Part shown: in pieces, positions 1 through 7,938 of the stretch
Layout: every line of letters starts with the position of its first letter
Numbering within the stretch: position 1 is the first letter of the stretch
Origin: Desulfobacterales bacterium
GTDB lineage: Bacteria > Desulfobacterota > Desulfobacteria > Desulfobacterales > SpSt-501
Assembly (NCBI GenBank): GCA_030834695.1
Contig: JAUQXK010000124.1
Coordinates: forward strand, 1 to 64,000
DNA length: 64,000 nucleotides
Reading direction: 5' to 3'
Notes under the pieces: model-generated
What the model was told of the DNA's origin: nothing
Databases searched by the model: none
What the model saw: the letters and a program-made list of their open reading frames with translations, nothing else
Made by a program: the position numbers and the translations under genes

Positions 1-55
1 GTGGAGGTTGGAAGCCGGGCCGAAGCGCTGGCCCGAACATGGGAAATGGCGGCGC

Positions 56-580
56 TTATTCCGTGCACACCTCGTCGATCCAGAACTCCTGGCCGCCGAC
101 GGTGAACCCGCTGATGGGGCCCTGCAGGATCATCTCACCGCGGATGCTGCTCGGGGTCTGAACGGCGGTGACGGTCACCTGCACGCCGCCGATCGTTGTG
201 TTGTTGAGGCTGAGAAAGTTCGGCACGTTCCGGAAATCGTTGTTCACCTTGATGTTTTCATTGCCTCCGTAGTCCGCAAACTTGTAAGTGATCTTGGACA
301 GCGGGTAGCCCAGCTGGAAGTTGAAATTGACGTTGTTGGCCCGCAGTTCGTTGGCGGAGCCGCCGGCGAAGTTGGATGCATCGACCTTGGCGTGGCCCGC
401 GGACGTCCAGGTGCCGTTCCCCCATTGAAACGGCTCCACCGCGACGGTCTTTCCTCCGGTCGAAATGGAGCTACCGACCGGATAGATCGTCCCCGGAGCA
501 AGATCGTTGAACTTCAGACAGCATCCCGAAAGCAGAACGGCGATGACGGCCGTCAGTGCGAGGGTTCTGGTCGCGTTCAT
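56..580 (-). CDS. small lipoprotein of unknown function
   Basis: A 174-residue protein that I do not recognise beyond its export signal. The N-terminus is a short hydrophobic signal ending in the lipobox LLSGC, with the lipidated Cys at residue 20, so it should be anchored in a membrane and face the periplasm or the outside. The rest is rich in Asn, Gly, Thr and Val with alternating hydrophobic residues, which suggests a beta-sandwich. I chose the ATG at 580 because a strong ribosome binding site (AAAGGAGG) lies just before it; an upstream in-frame start at 757 would add 59 residues with no export logic. It follows the HD-domain gene on the same strand after a gap of about 220 bases. Function unknown. 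Confidence 0.7.
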   Translation of the reverse strand: MNATRTLALTAVIAVLLSGCCLKFNDLAPGTIYPVGSSISTGGKTVAVEPFQWGNGTWTSAGHAKVDASNFAGGSANELRANNVNFNFQLGYPLSKITYKFADYGGNENIKVNNDFRNVPNFLSLNNTTIGGVQVTVTAVQTPSSIRGEMILQGPISGFTVGGQEFWIDEVCTE

Positions 581-800
581 GGGATTTTCCTCCTTTCGAT
601 GCAGGCATGGGGTCATGGAAGGGCGGCGGAAAAGCATCCGCCGGGGCTGGAACCGGATGCAATGAATGCCTCGGGCGGCTGATCGGCGGGAATCCCCCGA
701 AGCAAAATGTAACACAAGGATAATCCCTGCCGCCGGTGGTGGCAAGACCGACACCAAGAAGCCCCGGCTTCGGGCGGGACCGCCGATGTCGGCCCGGCCT

Positions 801-1958
801 TCAGGCCGCTTCGATGCCCTCGATGCTGATGCCGCGGATGAAGTAGCGCGGGTCGTTGAGAAAGCCCAGGAAGATGACGATGAAGGCGAGGGAAGCCTGG
901 ATCATCAGGGGTTTGTTCTGGTAGAGGCTGGCCAGCTGCTGTTTTAGGACCCTTCCGTCCGTGGGTGCAAAGTAGGTCGCGAACAGCCCATCCAGCATGC
1001 GCTCGTCCGGCTTGGTGACAAGGTCGCTGCGGCCGCTGAAGCAGTAGTCCATGGCGTCCAGGATCAACTCGCGCTGAGCGCGGTGGTCTTTGAAATGGTA
1101 CCCCAGCACGTGCATGAAGCTGCGCTGGGCTTCCTTGAGGCTGGCCTCCGCCACGGCATTGAACAGCGTTCGGCGCGCCGGAGTTTCGACGCTAAAGGCC
1201 AACTGCCGAATGAGTGACAACAGCACGGCGCTTTTGTAGAGCTGGTGCAGCCGTCGCGCGCCGTTCATGGCGCTGGCCGGCTGGTGCTCATTCCGCGGCA
1301 GGTAGCCGGGGTAGTTGTTCACAAAGAGCATTTGAAAGATGTTCTGAAAGCAGTCGATGCCGACCAGCGGGTCCTCGAGGTCGATGCGCATGTCCAGCGT
1401 GTTGTCCAGCCGGTCCGCCAGCTTCACCTCCACCACATCGGGAAAGGCGGCCGAGCATTCCAGCATCCGGCCGATGTAGCGGTAATAGGATTCGGACTTG
1501 GTGCGGGTGAGGCATTTCAGGCGCTGAATGAGCCGGGACTCCTCCTCCGGCGCCATGTGCGCCAGCATATCGAAGAGCCGCTGTTCCATGTCCCGCCATT
1601 CCTGGACTTCGAAATCAACGGATTGCACGTCTTCCAGGATATCGTGGAAGAGCACGGTCAGAAGGCTGTCCAGGTTGGGGGCTTCATGGGCACGCGTCAT
1701 CAAGGCGGCGGCCCGCAGCGGGTGCAGAACCGCCATGGGCCCGAGACGCCGGCGCTTGTGGCTGTATGCGCTGAACAGATACCCCAGGGCCTCCATCATG
1801 AGGCTTTTCTTTTCCAGCTCCAGCCGGTCGTCGGTGTCCAGCCGCTTGCCGCCGAGGATGTACAACAATACGTTATAGCGGTTGAGCGACGCCGCGCTCA
1901 AATTGTAGTTGAGCACCGAAGACAGCTTGAAGAATTCAGTCAGATCGAACGCGGACAT
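801..1958 (-). CDS. HD-domain protein resembling the RelA/SpoT hydrolase domain
   Basis: A 385-residue protein whose first half carries the metal-dependent HD signature in the arrangement seen in RelA/SpoT and Mesh1-type (p)ppGpp hydrolases: HPLRAA near residue 79, FHDILED at 104-110, and VKLADRLDN near 178-186. No synthetase (RelA_SpoT), TGS or ACT domain follows, so if it acts on alarmones it would be a hydrolase-only enzyme, which is inference. The C-terminal half is mostly helical and unfamiliar, with a hydrophobic stretch around residues 347-363 that may touch the membrane. A GAGG ribosome binding site lies about 6 bases before the start. It is divergent from pepD. A general HD phosphohydrolase acting on another nucleotide is the alternative. 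Confidence 0.75.
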   Translation of the reverse strand: MSAFDLTEFFKLSSVLNYNLSAASLNRYNVLLYILGGKRLDTDDRLELEKKSLMMEALGYLFSAYSHKRRRLGPMAVLHPLRAAALMTRAHEAPNLDSLLTVLFHDILEDVQSVDFEVQEWRDMEQRLFDMLAHMAPEEESRLIQRLKCLTRTKSESYYRYIGRMLECSAAFPDVVEVKLADRLDNTLDMRIDLEDPLVGIDCFQNIFQMLFVNNYPGYLPRNEHQPASAMNGARRLHQLYKSAVLLSLIRQLAFSVETPARRTLFNAVAEASLKEAQRSFMHVLGYHFKDHRAQRELILDAMDYCFSGRSDLVTKPDERMLDGLFATYFAPTDGRVLKQQLASLYQNKPLMIQASLAFIVIFLGFLNDPRYFIRGISIEGIEAA

Positions 1959-2154
1959 GGGCCACCTCGGACGAGAGCGGACATTGGAGTGATGACGCTG
2001 GCATCGTCGCCGGCCATCGGCCGGCCGGGAGCGCGGAGGATTGCGTCGATAATTCTTGTGATTGGCGCTGTATTATGACAAACCATCCTGAAAAGTCAAC
2101 GCCGTCGGGATGGCAGGCCCGCATGCGGCCGCAGCTCACTATCCGGGAGGATCG

Positions 2155-3609
2155 ATGATGAAGACTCACTTCCAGCGCGTCCTGGAGCGTTTCGAGCAAA
2201 TCAGCCGGATCCCGCGTTGCTCCAAGAACGAGCAAGCCGTCGCCCAATGGTTTGAAGGCTGGGCCGAGAACCACGGCTGGACGTCCCGGCGCGACCCGGC
2301 GGGCAATCTGATGATTCGCGTGCCGGCCTCGCCGGGCTCCGAGAGGGCGCCGGTCGTCGTCGTTCAGGGCCATCTGGACATGGTGTGCGAAAAAACACCG
2401 GAATCGGCGCACGACTTCGCGCGCGACCCCATCCGGGTCATCCGGAACGGGGATTGGATCCATGCGGACCGGACCACCTTGGGGGCCGACAACGGGGTGG
2501 CGCTGGCGCTTGGGGCGGCGATCGCCGAAGATTCGGAGCTGCGCCGGCCGGCGATCGAACTGCTCTTCACGGTCGACGAGGAAACCGGGCTGACCGGCGC
2601 CAAGAACCTGGCTCCCGGCTTGTTCGAGGGCCGGCTCCTCATCAACCTGGATTCGGAGACCGAGGGCGTTTTCACGGTCGGCTGCGCCGGCGGCCGGGAT
2701 GTCCAGATCCGCCGCGAGCTCCAATTCGCACCCGTACCCGAAGACCGGCGCTGGATGCAGCTGACCGTCGGCGGTCTGTGCGGCGGACATTCGGGAATCG
2801 ACATTCACCGGCCGCGGGCCAACGCCAACAAGCTTCTGGCTCGAACCCTGCGTGCCTTGATGCAGGCCGGCGACCTGCAGCTGGCCGCCGTCTCCGGCGG
2901 CAGCCGGCGCAACGCCATCCCCCGGGATGCCCGGGCCGTGGTCGCCGGCCGGTCCGATGCTGCCGAGTCTTTCCGCCGCCGAACGGCGGAGTGCGCCGAA
3001 CGGTTCCGCGGCGAGTTCTCATCCGAACCGTCGCTGGAACTCCGCCTGGTGGACCTGCCGGCTTCCGCTTTCGATTTGACCGCCATGACCTCCGCGGACG
3101 CGGCGCTTGCGATCAACCTCCTGCTGGCCCTGCCGCACGGAGTCGCCCAGATGGCGCCGGATTTCAACGATCTGGTGCTGACCTCGAACAACCTGGCACT
3201 GGTCGCTACGGTCGACCGTCGGCTTGAAATCGCCACCAGCCAGCGCAGCCTGGTCGATTTCGGTCTGGACGCCATGTCCGACCAAGTTCGCGCGGCCGCG
3301 GCACTGGCCGGTGCGCACACCCAAACCGAATCGGAATACCCGCCGTGGACGCCGAATCCCGCATCGCCGCTGCTGGACCGTTGCCGCGCCATCTACCGGG
3401 ATCTTTACCAAAGGGACCCGGAGGTGCGGGCCCTTCATGCCGGATTGGAGTGTGCCATCATCGGCCGCACCTGCCCGGGCATGGACATGATCTCGATCGG
3501 CCCCACGACCGAAAATGCCCATTCGCCGACGGAGCGGCTGAATGTGCCTTCACTCCATCGGATCGCGGAATTTCTGCGAGCGCTCCTGACGTCCATGACG
3601 CTGAAATGA
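2155..3609 (+). CDS. pepD: aminoacyl-histidine dipeptidase (Xaa-His dipeptidase), M20 family
   Basis: A cytosolic di-zinc peptidase of 484 residues, the usual PepD length, that cleaves dipeptides such as carnosine-type Xaa-His and recycles amino acids. M20 motifs are in order: GHLDMVCEK (first metal His and Asp), LGADNGVALALG (bridging Asp), VDEETGLTGA (catalytic Glu pair), NLDSETEG, and GGHSGIDIH in the lid domain. Near the C-terminus HAGLECAIIG and SIGPTTENAHSPTE complete the family pattern. The start is at the first of two adjacent ATG codons, preceded by GGGAGG. It is divergent from the HD-domain gene and convergent with the lonB-like gene, whose end lies 40 bases away. Nothing unusual is seen in it. 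Confidence 0.93.
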   Translation: MMKTHFQRVLERFEQISRIPRCSKNEQAVAQWFEGWAENHGWTSRRDPAGNLMIRVPASPGSERAPVVVVQGHLDMVCEKTPESAHDFARDPIRVIRNGDWIHADRTTLGADNGVALALGAAIAEDSELRRPAIELLFTVDEETGLTGAKNLAPGLFEGRLLINLDSETEGVFTVGCAGGRDVQIRRELQFAPVPEDRRWMQLTVGGLCGGHSGIDIHRPRANANKLLARTLRALMQAGDLQLAAVSGGSRRNAIPRDARAVVAGRSDAAESFRRRTAECAERFRGEFSSEPSLELRLVDLPASAFDLTAMTSADAALAINLLLALPHGVAQMAPDFNDLVLTSNNLALVATVDRRLEIATSQRSLVDFGLDAMSDQVRAAAALAGAHTQTESEYPPWTPNPASPLLDRCRAIYRDLYQRDPEVRALHAGLECAIIGRTCPGMDMISIGPTTENAHSPTERLNVPSLHRIAEFLRALLTSMTLK

Positions 3610-3649
3610 CGACCGGTGCGCGCCGGCGGATGGGAGCGGCTGGCGGTGC

Positions 3650-5932
3650 TTAAGCGGGAAGGCTTTGAAGCGCCCCGTTCATGGAGTTGGCGGGCCTTGA
3701 AAATTCGAGGTCCTGGCGGCTGCGCTCGACCATGCGCGCTTCCACGGCCTCCTTGCCCAGGCCCATGAGAATCCGATAGACGTTGTACTTCGTTTTGCAG
3801 AAATAGATGTCAAACGGCTCCGCCCGACCTTCCCGGCGATAGATGCGGATGCCCGGAACGTCGTCGTTCCGGATGAACTCGGCTTGTGCGTTGATCAGCA
3901 GCGGTTCGACATCGTGTTTGTTCAGCCAGGGGATGCAGGCCCCTTCCATGCCGAGCTCGGGGTCCATGATCGAGCGGACCTTCTCGGTGACCCCGCCGAC
4001 CGCCAGGATGATGTCGCCGGTGAGCGATCCGGTCACGCCGTAGCGCTGGTTGACGGGCTGCTTGATGAAATCCGAGATGAGGGCGATGTCCATGGCCACC
4101 GAGGCGCTGTCGCCTTCCACCCCGCCGTGCGCCTGGATGTACTCCACGTGCATCTCGTAGCCCACGTTCGGCGCACCGATCTTCTTCAGCACTTTCTTGA
4201 TGGAGGCCCGGACGTTCTGGGCGGCCGCCTTGGCGATTTCGCCCATTTTCCCCGGCGCCGCCACCTTGTCCGCGCTGCCCACGTTGATCTGGCAGTGAAT
4301 CGGCAGCGGCTGGCCGTACATCTGCCCGCTGGACTTGGCATAGATGACGGCCAGGCCGACGACGTAGCCGATGGAGTCGGTCATCGACGTGATGTATTTC
4401 TTCAGGTACTTCTTGTGCTCGCCGATTTCCCGCGAAAGACTGCCCTCCAGGCTGAGGTGCTCCTCGAGCGCCTTGCGGACATGGACCGGTTCCACCCGGG
4501 CGGAGTTCTCTAGGATGGCTTCAAACTCCGCGGATTTGACGATCCCGTTGATCGGTCGCAGGATGGCGCTCAACTTGCCGTCGGCGGCGCGGCAGCGCAG
4601 CTCCTTGACGAGCTCCATGACCGCATTGCGCGAAAACTCGCGTTCTTGCAGGCGAAAATCCGCCGGCAGCCGGCGACCGAAAATATGCTCGCTGCGCTCG
4701 CGCACGCTCGCGTGCCCCTCGCGGGTGATCACCTCGCCCCAGGAACGCTGGAAATCGCGGCCGAGATTGACGATCTCCTGTTTCACGTATTGCGCCACAT
4801 GCCGGACGATTTCCGGGGTCTCGGCCACGGCGCTCTCCATCTGCACCACCTCGCCCTTGTCCTCGATTCGCGAGAGAAAGGCGCCGTCGCCCTCTTCCTG
4901 AAGATAAGCCAGGGTATCGTGGTTGCAGCACGCCACGATGATGTTCTCCGCCCGCAGGGGATTCTCGGAGCGGTCGGCGGCGCCGCTGCCCGCGTTCTTG
5001 CCGCCCTCCAGGATGTATTGCTGGTTTTGCATGATCTCCAGCAGGTCCGCCATGTAATGCATCTTGATCAGCGTCTTGAGCTCGTCGATGTAGATGATGG
5101 GGGCCGTGGCGTGCGCCCCCAGGTAGGCGCGCTTGTGGCAGGGGGTGTGCAGATTGCCGGACTGGTAAGGGTCGTGCCGGAACCCGCCCTTCATGTTGCG
5201 CGCGCTCGGCTCCGAGATGCGCGCCATGAGCTCCTTTTCCTTGCGCGGGTCGTAGAGCACCTCCGGAACCATGTCGTAGAGGTGCTTGACGTCCGGGCGC
5301 AGGCTGCCGGCGGCCTCGCGCTGGACCTTCTCCTGAACGCGGTGGTTGTTTTCCTGGAGATACAGGAAAATGGCGCCCATCCCGGCCAGGCCGGTGGCGA
5401 TGAAGGCCGGAGCGAACCAGATGCCCGCCGCAGCGCTGGCGCCGGCGGCGGCCAGCAGCCAGCGCTTGACATTGCGGATGGAGCCGATCTGATCCTCCAG
5501 GCTGAACTCCTCGCCGCTGTTTTGGGCGGTATCGAGCGCCTGCTGGATGTTCTCCAACACGCCTTCGACTTTTTCCGGGTTTTCGTATGCCACCCGAATG
5601 TGGTTCTTGTCCTTGCCCGGGAAGGCCACGATGGCATCCTGGGGACGCAGGTAATCGCCGATCGACCGATCCAGCACCTCCCGAAACATGTCCGCCAGCA
5701 TGGACTTGCCGGTGCCGGGGCGGCCAACCATCAACATGTGCCCGCGGTTCTGCGCGACTTTGCGGATGGCCATCTTGGCCCGCTCCTGGAAAATGACGCG
5801 TTCGATCGGATCCTCGGGAATACGGATCTGGGAGGTGTCGTCAAAAAATGCCAGGCGCTCTTCCAGGACACGGGGATAGTCGAGCAGTTCCCGGATCCAG
5901 TCGTAGTCGGTCTCTTTGTAGTCAGTCGGCAT
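3650..5932 (-). CDS. LonB-type membrane-anchored ATP-dependent protease
   Basis: A 760-residue AAA+ protease of the archaeal LonB layout, predicted to degrade proteins at the cytoplasmic face of the membrane. The Walker A motif GRPGTGKS is at residues 70-77. A hydrophobic segment at about 157-193, long enough for two short membrane spans, is inserted in the AAA domain as in LonB, and Walker B (IIYIDEL) is near 279-285. The C-terminal S16 protease domain has EGDSAS with Ser609 and GGVTEK with Lys651 as the expected Ser-Lys dyad. There is no large N-terminal LonA domain. I chose the ATG at 5932, giving an 11-base overlap with the gene before it; an in-frame ATG at 5962 is possible. It is the last gene of a four-gene operon. 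Confidence 0.88.
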   Translation of the reverse strand: MPTDYKETDYDWIRELLDYPRVLEERLAFFDDTSQIRIPEDPIERVIFQERAKMAIRKVAQNRGHMLMVGRPGTGKSMLADMFREVLDRSIGDYLRPQDAIVAFPGKDKNHIRVAYENPEKVEGVLENIQQALDTAQNSGEEFSLEDQIGSIRNVKRWLLAAAGASAAAGIWFAPAFIATGLAGMGAIFLYLQENNHRVQEKVQREAAGSLRPDVKHLYDMVPEVLYDPRKEKELMARISEPSARNMKGGFRHDPYQSGNLHTPCHKRAYLGAHATAPIIYIDELKTLIKMHYMADLLEIMQNQQYILEGGKNAGSGAADRSENPLRAENIIVACCNHDTLAYLQEEGDGAFLSRIEDKGEVVQMESAVAETPEIVRHVAQYVKQEIVNLGRDFQRSWGEVITREGHASVRERSEHIFGRRLPADFRLQEREFSRNAVMELVKELRCRAADGKLSAILRPINGIVKSAEFEAILENSARVEPVHVRKALEEHLSLEGSLSREIGEHKKYLKKYITSMTDSIGYVVGLAVIYAKSSGQMYGQPLPIHCQINVGSADKVAAPGKMGEIAKAAAQNVRASIKKVLKKIGAPNVGYEMHVEYIQAHGGVEGDSASVAMDIALISDFIKQPVNQRYGVTGSLTGDIILAVGGVTEKVRSIMDPELGMEGACIPWLNKHDVEPLLINAQAEFIRNDDVPGIRIYRREGRAEPFDIYFCKTKYNVYRILMGLGKEAVEARMVERSRQDLEFSRPANSMNGALQSLPA

Positions 5933-7088
5933 GAGTGCTTCCCGTGATGGAGTCCAGAACATAATACCGGCCGGCCTCGGAGCTGAAAGCCCGCTGGCTC
6001 ATCTCGGCGTAAACGGCCGGCAGGCTCTTGCGCAGCGGCTCGAGCGCCCGCAGGTCGTGCAGGATGCAGATGTGCGTGAACAGCCGCTGGTCGGCGCTGT
6101 CCGGCGGCAGGAGGTAGCTCAGCGAGACGGCCACCTGAAGGTAGTTCAGCACCGGTTTCACCAGATTGCGGCCGGAAAGGGCCGTCGCGGAGTTGCGGAA
6201 GGCGTCGCGGTAGATTTCGGGCAGGTTGGCCTTGGAGTAATCCACCTCCAACTGCCGGTTGAAAAAAAGCCGCACCGGCCGACAGCGGCCTGCAAAACAG
6301 GCCTCAAAGCATCGCCGGAACTCCGGGCTCGAAGACAGGACGTGTTCGAGCAGGCTCAGATACTTCACCGCCTGGGGATCAGGCAGACGGTAGTCCAGGT
6401 TCCCGAGGGAGGTGAGCACGCAGGCCGCCGGCTGACCATCCCGGCTGTAAGCGTAAAGCCGGTAGGTATGGGCCGCGTCGAAACCCGTTGCCGGGTAGGC
6501 GCGCAGCTCAAACATCCCATCGCTCACATGCGCCCGATGAATCGTCACACGCACCGCCCGTCCCGCGTGGCTGGAAAGGTATCGGATTTTTTCGTCAGCG
6601 GAACCCTGCAATTTTAGATAGGAATACCCGCCGCCGATGTCTTCGCAGATGCCGATGAGATGCGACAAGCGCCGGGGCGCCAGGCGGGCCAGTTTCTTGG
6701 CGAAGGGGTCAAAGCCGCGCAGCTCGTCGACCATTTTCTTGAAGTGGGCGTCGAGGTCCGGATCCCGGAAGGCCGGAAACTTCAGCTTGAGCCCCGTCAG
6801 AAGGACGTCCGGCTTGCGGCGGCGGGTCTTGCCCCAGCCGGGCACCCGCTGCAGTGCGCGGTTCAGCATCGTCGGCTTCGGGTGGGCCTCGCAGCCTACC
6901 AGCCGTTTGCGGATTTCGATCGGCCCGGGGTTGAGCAGGTATCGGCCGATTTCGGAAATGCGATATTCTTTTACGACGCCCTTTTCAGCCTCGGGATCAA
7001 ACTCGGTGGGGTCCTGCCGAACCGGCCGGCCCTCCGTAATGACCCAGCTGTCGGGACGGCTGGGTGCCGTTTCAAGTTGAGCGTCCAT
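5922..7088 (-). CDS. conserved-looking protein of unknown function between HDOD and lonB genes
   Basis: A 388-residue soluble protein I cannot assign to any family. It has no signal peptide or clear membrane span. The N-terminal third is charged and Arg/Lys-rich (KTRRRKPDVLL near residue 88), followed by mixed alpha/beta sequence and a helical C-terminal third with hydrophobic patches. Its ATG shares one base with the stop codon of the HDOD gene (TGATG), and its own end overlaps the lonB start by 11 bases, so the four genes are almost certainly translated as a coupled unit. That placement suggests a partner, adaptor or substrate of the LonB protease or HDOD protein, which is inference from position only. 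An in-frame TTG one codon upstream is less likely than the ATG used. Confidence 0.75.
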   Translation of the reverse strand: MDAQLETAPSRPDSWVITEGRPVRQDPTEFDPEAEKGVVKEYRISEIGRYLLNPGPIEIRKRLVGCEAHPKPTMLNRALQRVPGWGKTRRRKPDVLLTGLKLKFPAFRDPDLDAHFKKMVDELRGFDPFAKKLARLAPRRLSHLIGICEDIGGGYSYLKLQGSADEKIRYLSSHAGRAVRVTIHRAHVSDGMFELRAYPATGFDAAHTYRLYAYSRDGQPAACVLTSLGNLDYRLPDPQAVKYLSLLEHVLSSSPEFRRCFEACFAGRCRPVRLFFNRQLEVDYSKANLPEIYRDAFRNSATALSGRNLVKPVLNYLQVAVSLSYLLPPDSADQRLFTHICILHDLRALEPLRKSLPAVYAEMSQRAFSSEAGRYYVLDSITGSTHAD

Positions 7089-7936
7089 CAATTCTTAGTC
7101 CCCAGTGCTTGCGTGTCCTCGAGCATAATCTCCATTTTGGCTAGGTCCACTTCGGTCATGTGGAGCTCGTTGGCCTCTGGAGTCGCCAAGAGCACCGTGG
7201 CGGAGTCCTGGCGCAAACCGATCCCCATCTTGTTGCAGGTCTTGTCCGCCAGCCGCACGGTGAGGGAGAGGTAATTCTCCGTATCCGGCGCTTCGGCATG
7301 GTGGCTGCGGGCCACTTCCGCATATTTTTCCGGCAGGTTCCAGTGCTTCATAAGGGTGTAGCCGTGGCCGGTGTGCAAGTGGTCCATGGCCTCCATCAAC
7401 AGCGAAACGGAGGGGTTGATCGGAAGCCGTCCGGATTTCATGAGGTCGTCGATCACCATGAGGATGAAAAGCTTGCCGACGTCGTGGAGCAGCCCCGCGA
7501 AGAAGGCCTCATGGGCGATCCCGTGCAGGCCGCAATGGCCACACAGCCAGTGGGCGGCGACGGCGGTTCCTAAAGCATGGCGCCAGAGCTTGCTCATTAC
7601 GCCGTGGCGAAATGGGTCTTTGGAGTGGAACTGACTCGCGTGGGTCACGGTCATGACGATGTTGGACACCTCGTTGACACCGAGACGCACAATGGCGTTG
7701 CGCACCGTCGCGACCTGGTTCAGCCCCTTGTAAAAGGAGGAATTCGAGTATCGCAGCACTTCCGCCGTCAAGGCCTGATCGCTGACGATGAGGTTTTCGA
7801 TCCGCCGCAAATCCGGTTCGTCTTTCGCGATCTCCTGCTGGACCCGGGCGGCGGTGGTGTTGAACACGGGCAGACGCGCTCGGCTGGAGGTGATCAGGTT
7901 ATCGACAATCTCGATAAACGATCGGGGATCGCCCAT
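7088..7936 (-). CDS. HDOD-domain signalling protein
   Basis: A 282-residue protein made almost entirely of one HDOD domain, a degenerate relative of HD phosphohydrolases found in bacterial signalling and motility proteins. Family marks include LPVFNTTAARVQQ, DLRRIENLIVSDQALTAEVL, NAIVRLGVNEVSNIV and the retained LLHDVGKL at the helix where HD enzymes bind metal. No GGDEF, EAL or receiver domain is attached. I chose the ATG at 7936, which lies 2 bases past the stop of the GspE-like gene and has GGAGG 7 bases upstream inside that gene; a longer in-frame start at 8002 would overlap it heavily. Its own stop overlaps the next start. Its role is probably to relay a signal to the neighbouring ATPase or protease, which is inference. 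Confidence 0.88.
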   Translation of the reverse strand: MGDPRSFIEIVDNLITSSRARLPVFNTTAARVQQEIAKDEPDLRRIENLIVSDQALTAEVLRYSNSSFYKGLNQVATVRNAIVRLGVNEVSNIVMTVTHASQFHSKDPFRHGVMSKLWRHALGTAVAAHWLCGHCGLHGIAHEAFFAGLLHDVGKLFILMVIDDLMKSGRLPINPSVSLLMEAMDHLHTGHGYTLMKHWNLPEKYAEVARSHHAEAPDTENYLSLTVRLADKTCNKMGIGLRQDSATVLLATPEANELHMTEVDLAKMEIMLEDTQALGTKN

Positions 7937-7938
7937 GG

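Noticed and set aside
4646-5947. 433-codon plus-strand frame opposite the lonB-like gene
   Set aside because: The protease is clearly coded on the other strand; the frame shows no family feature.
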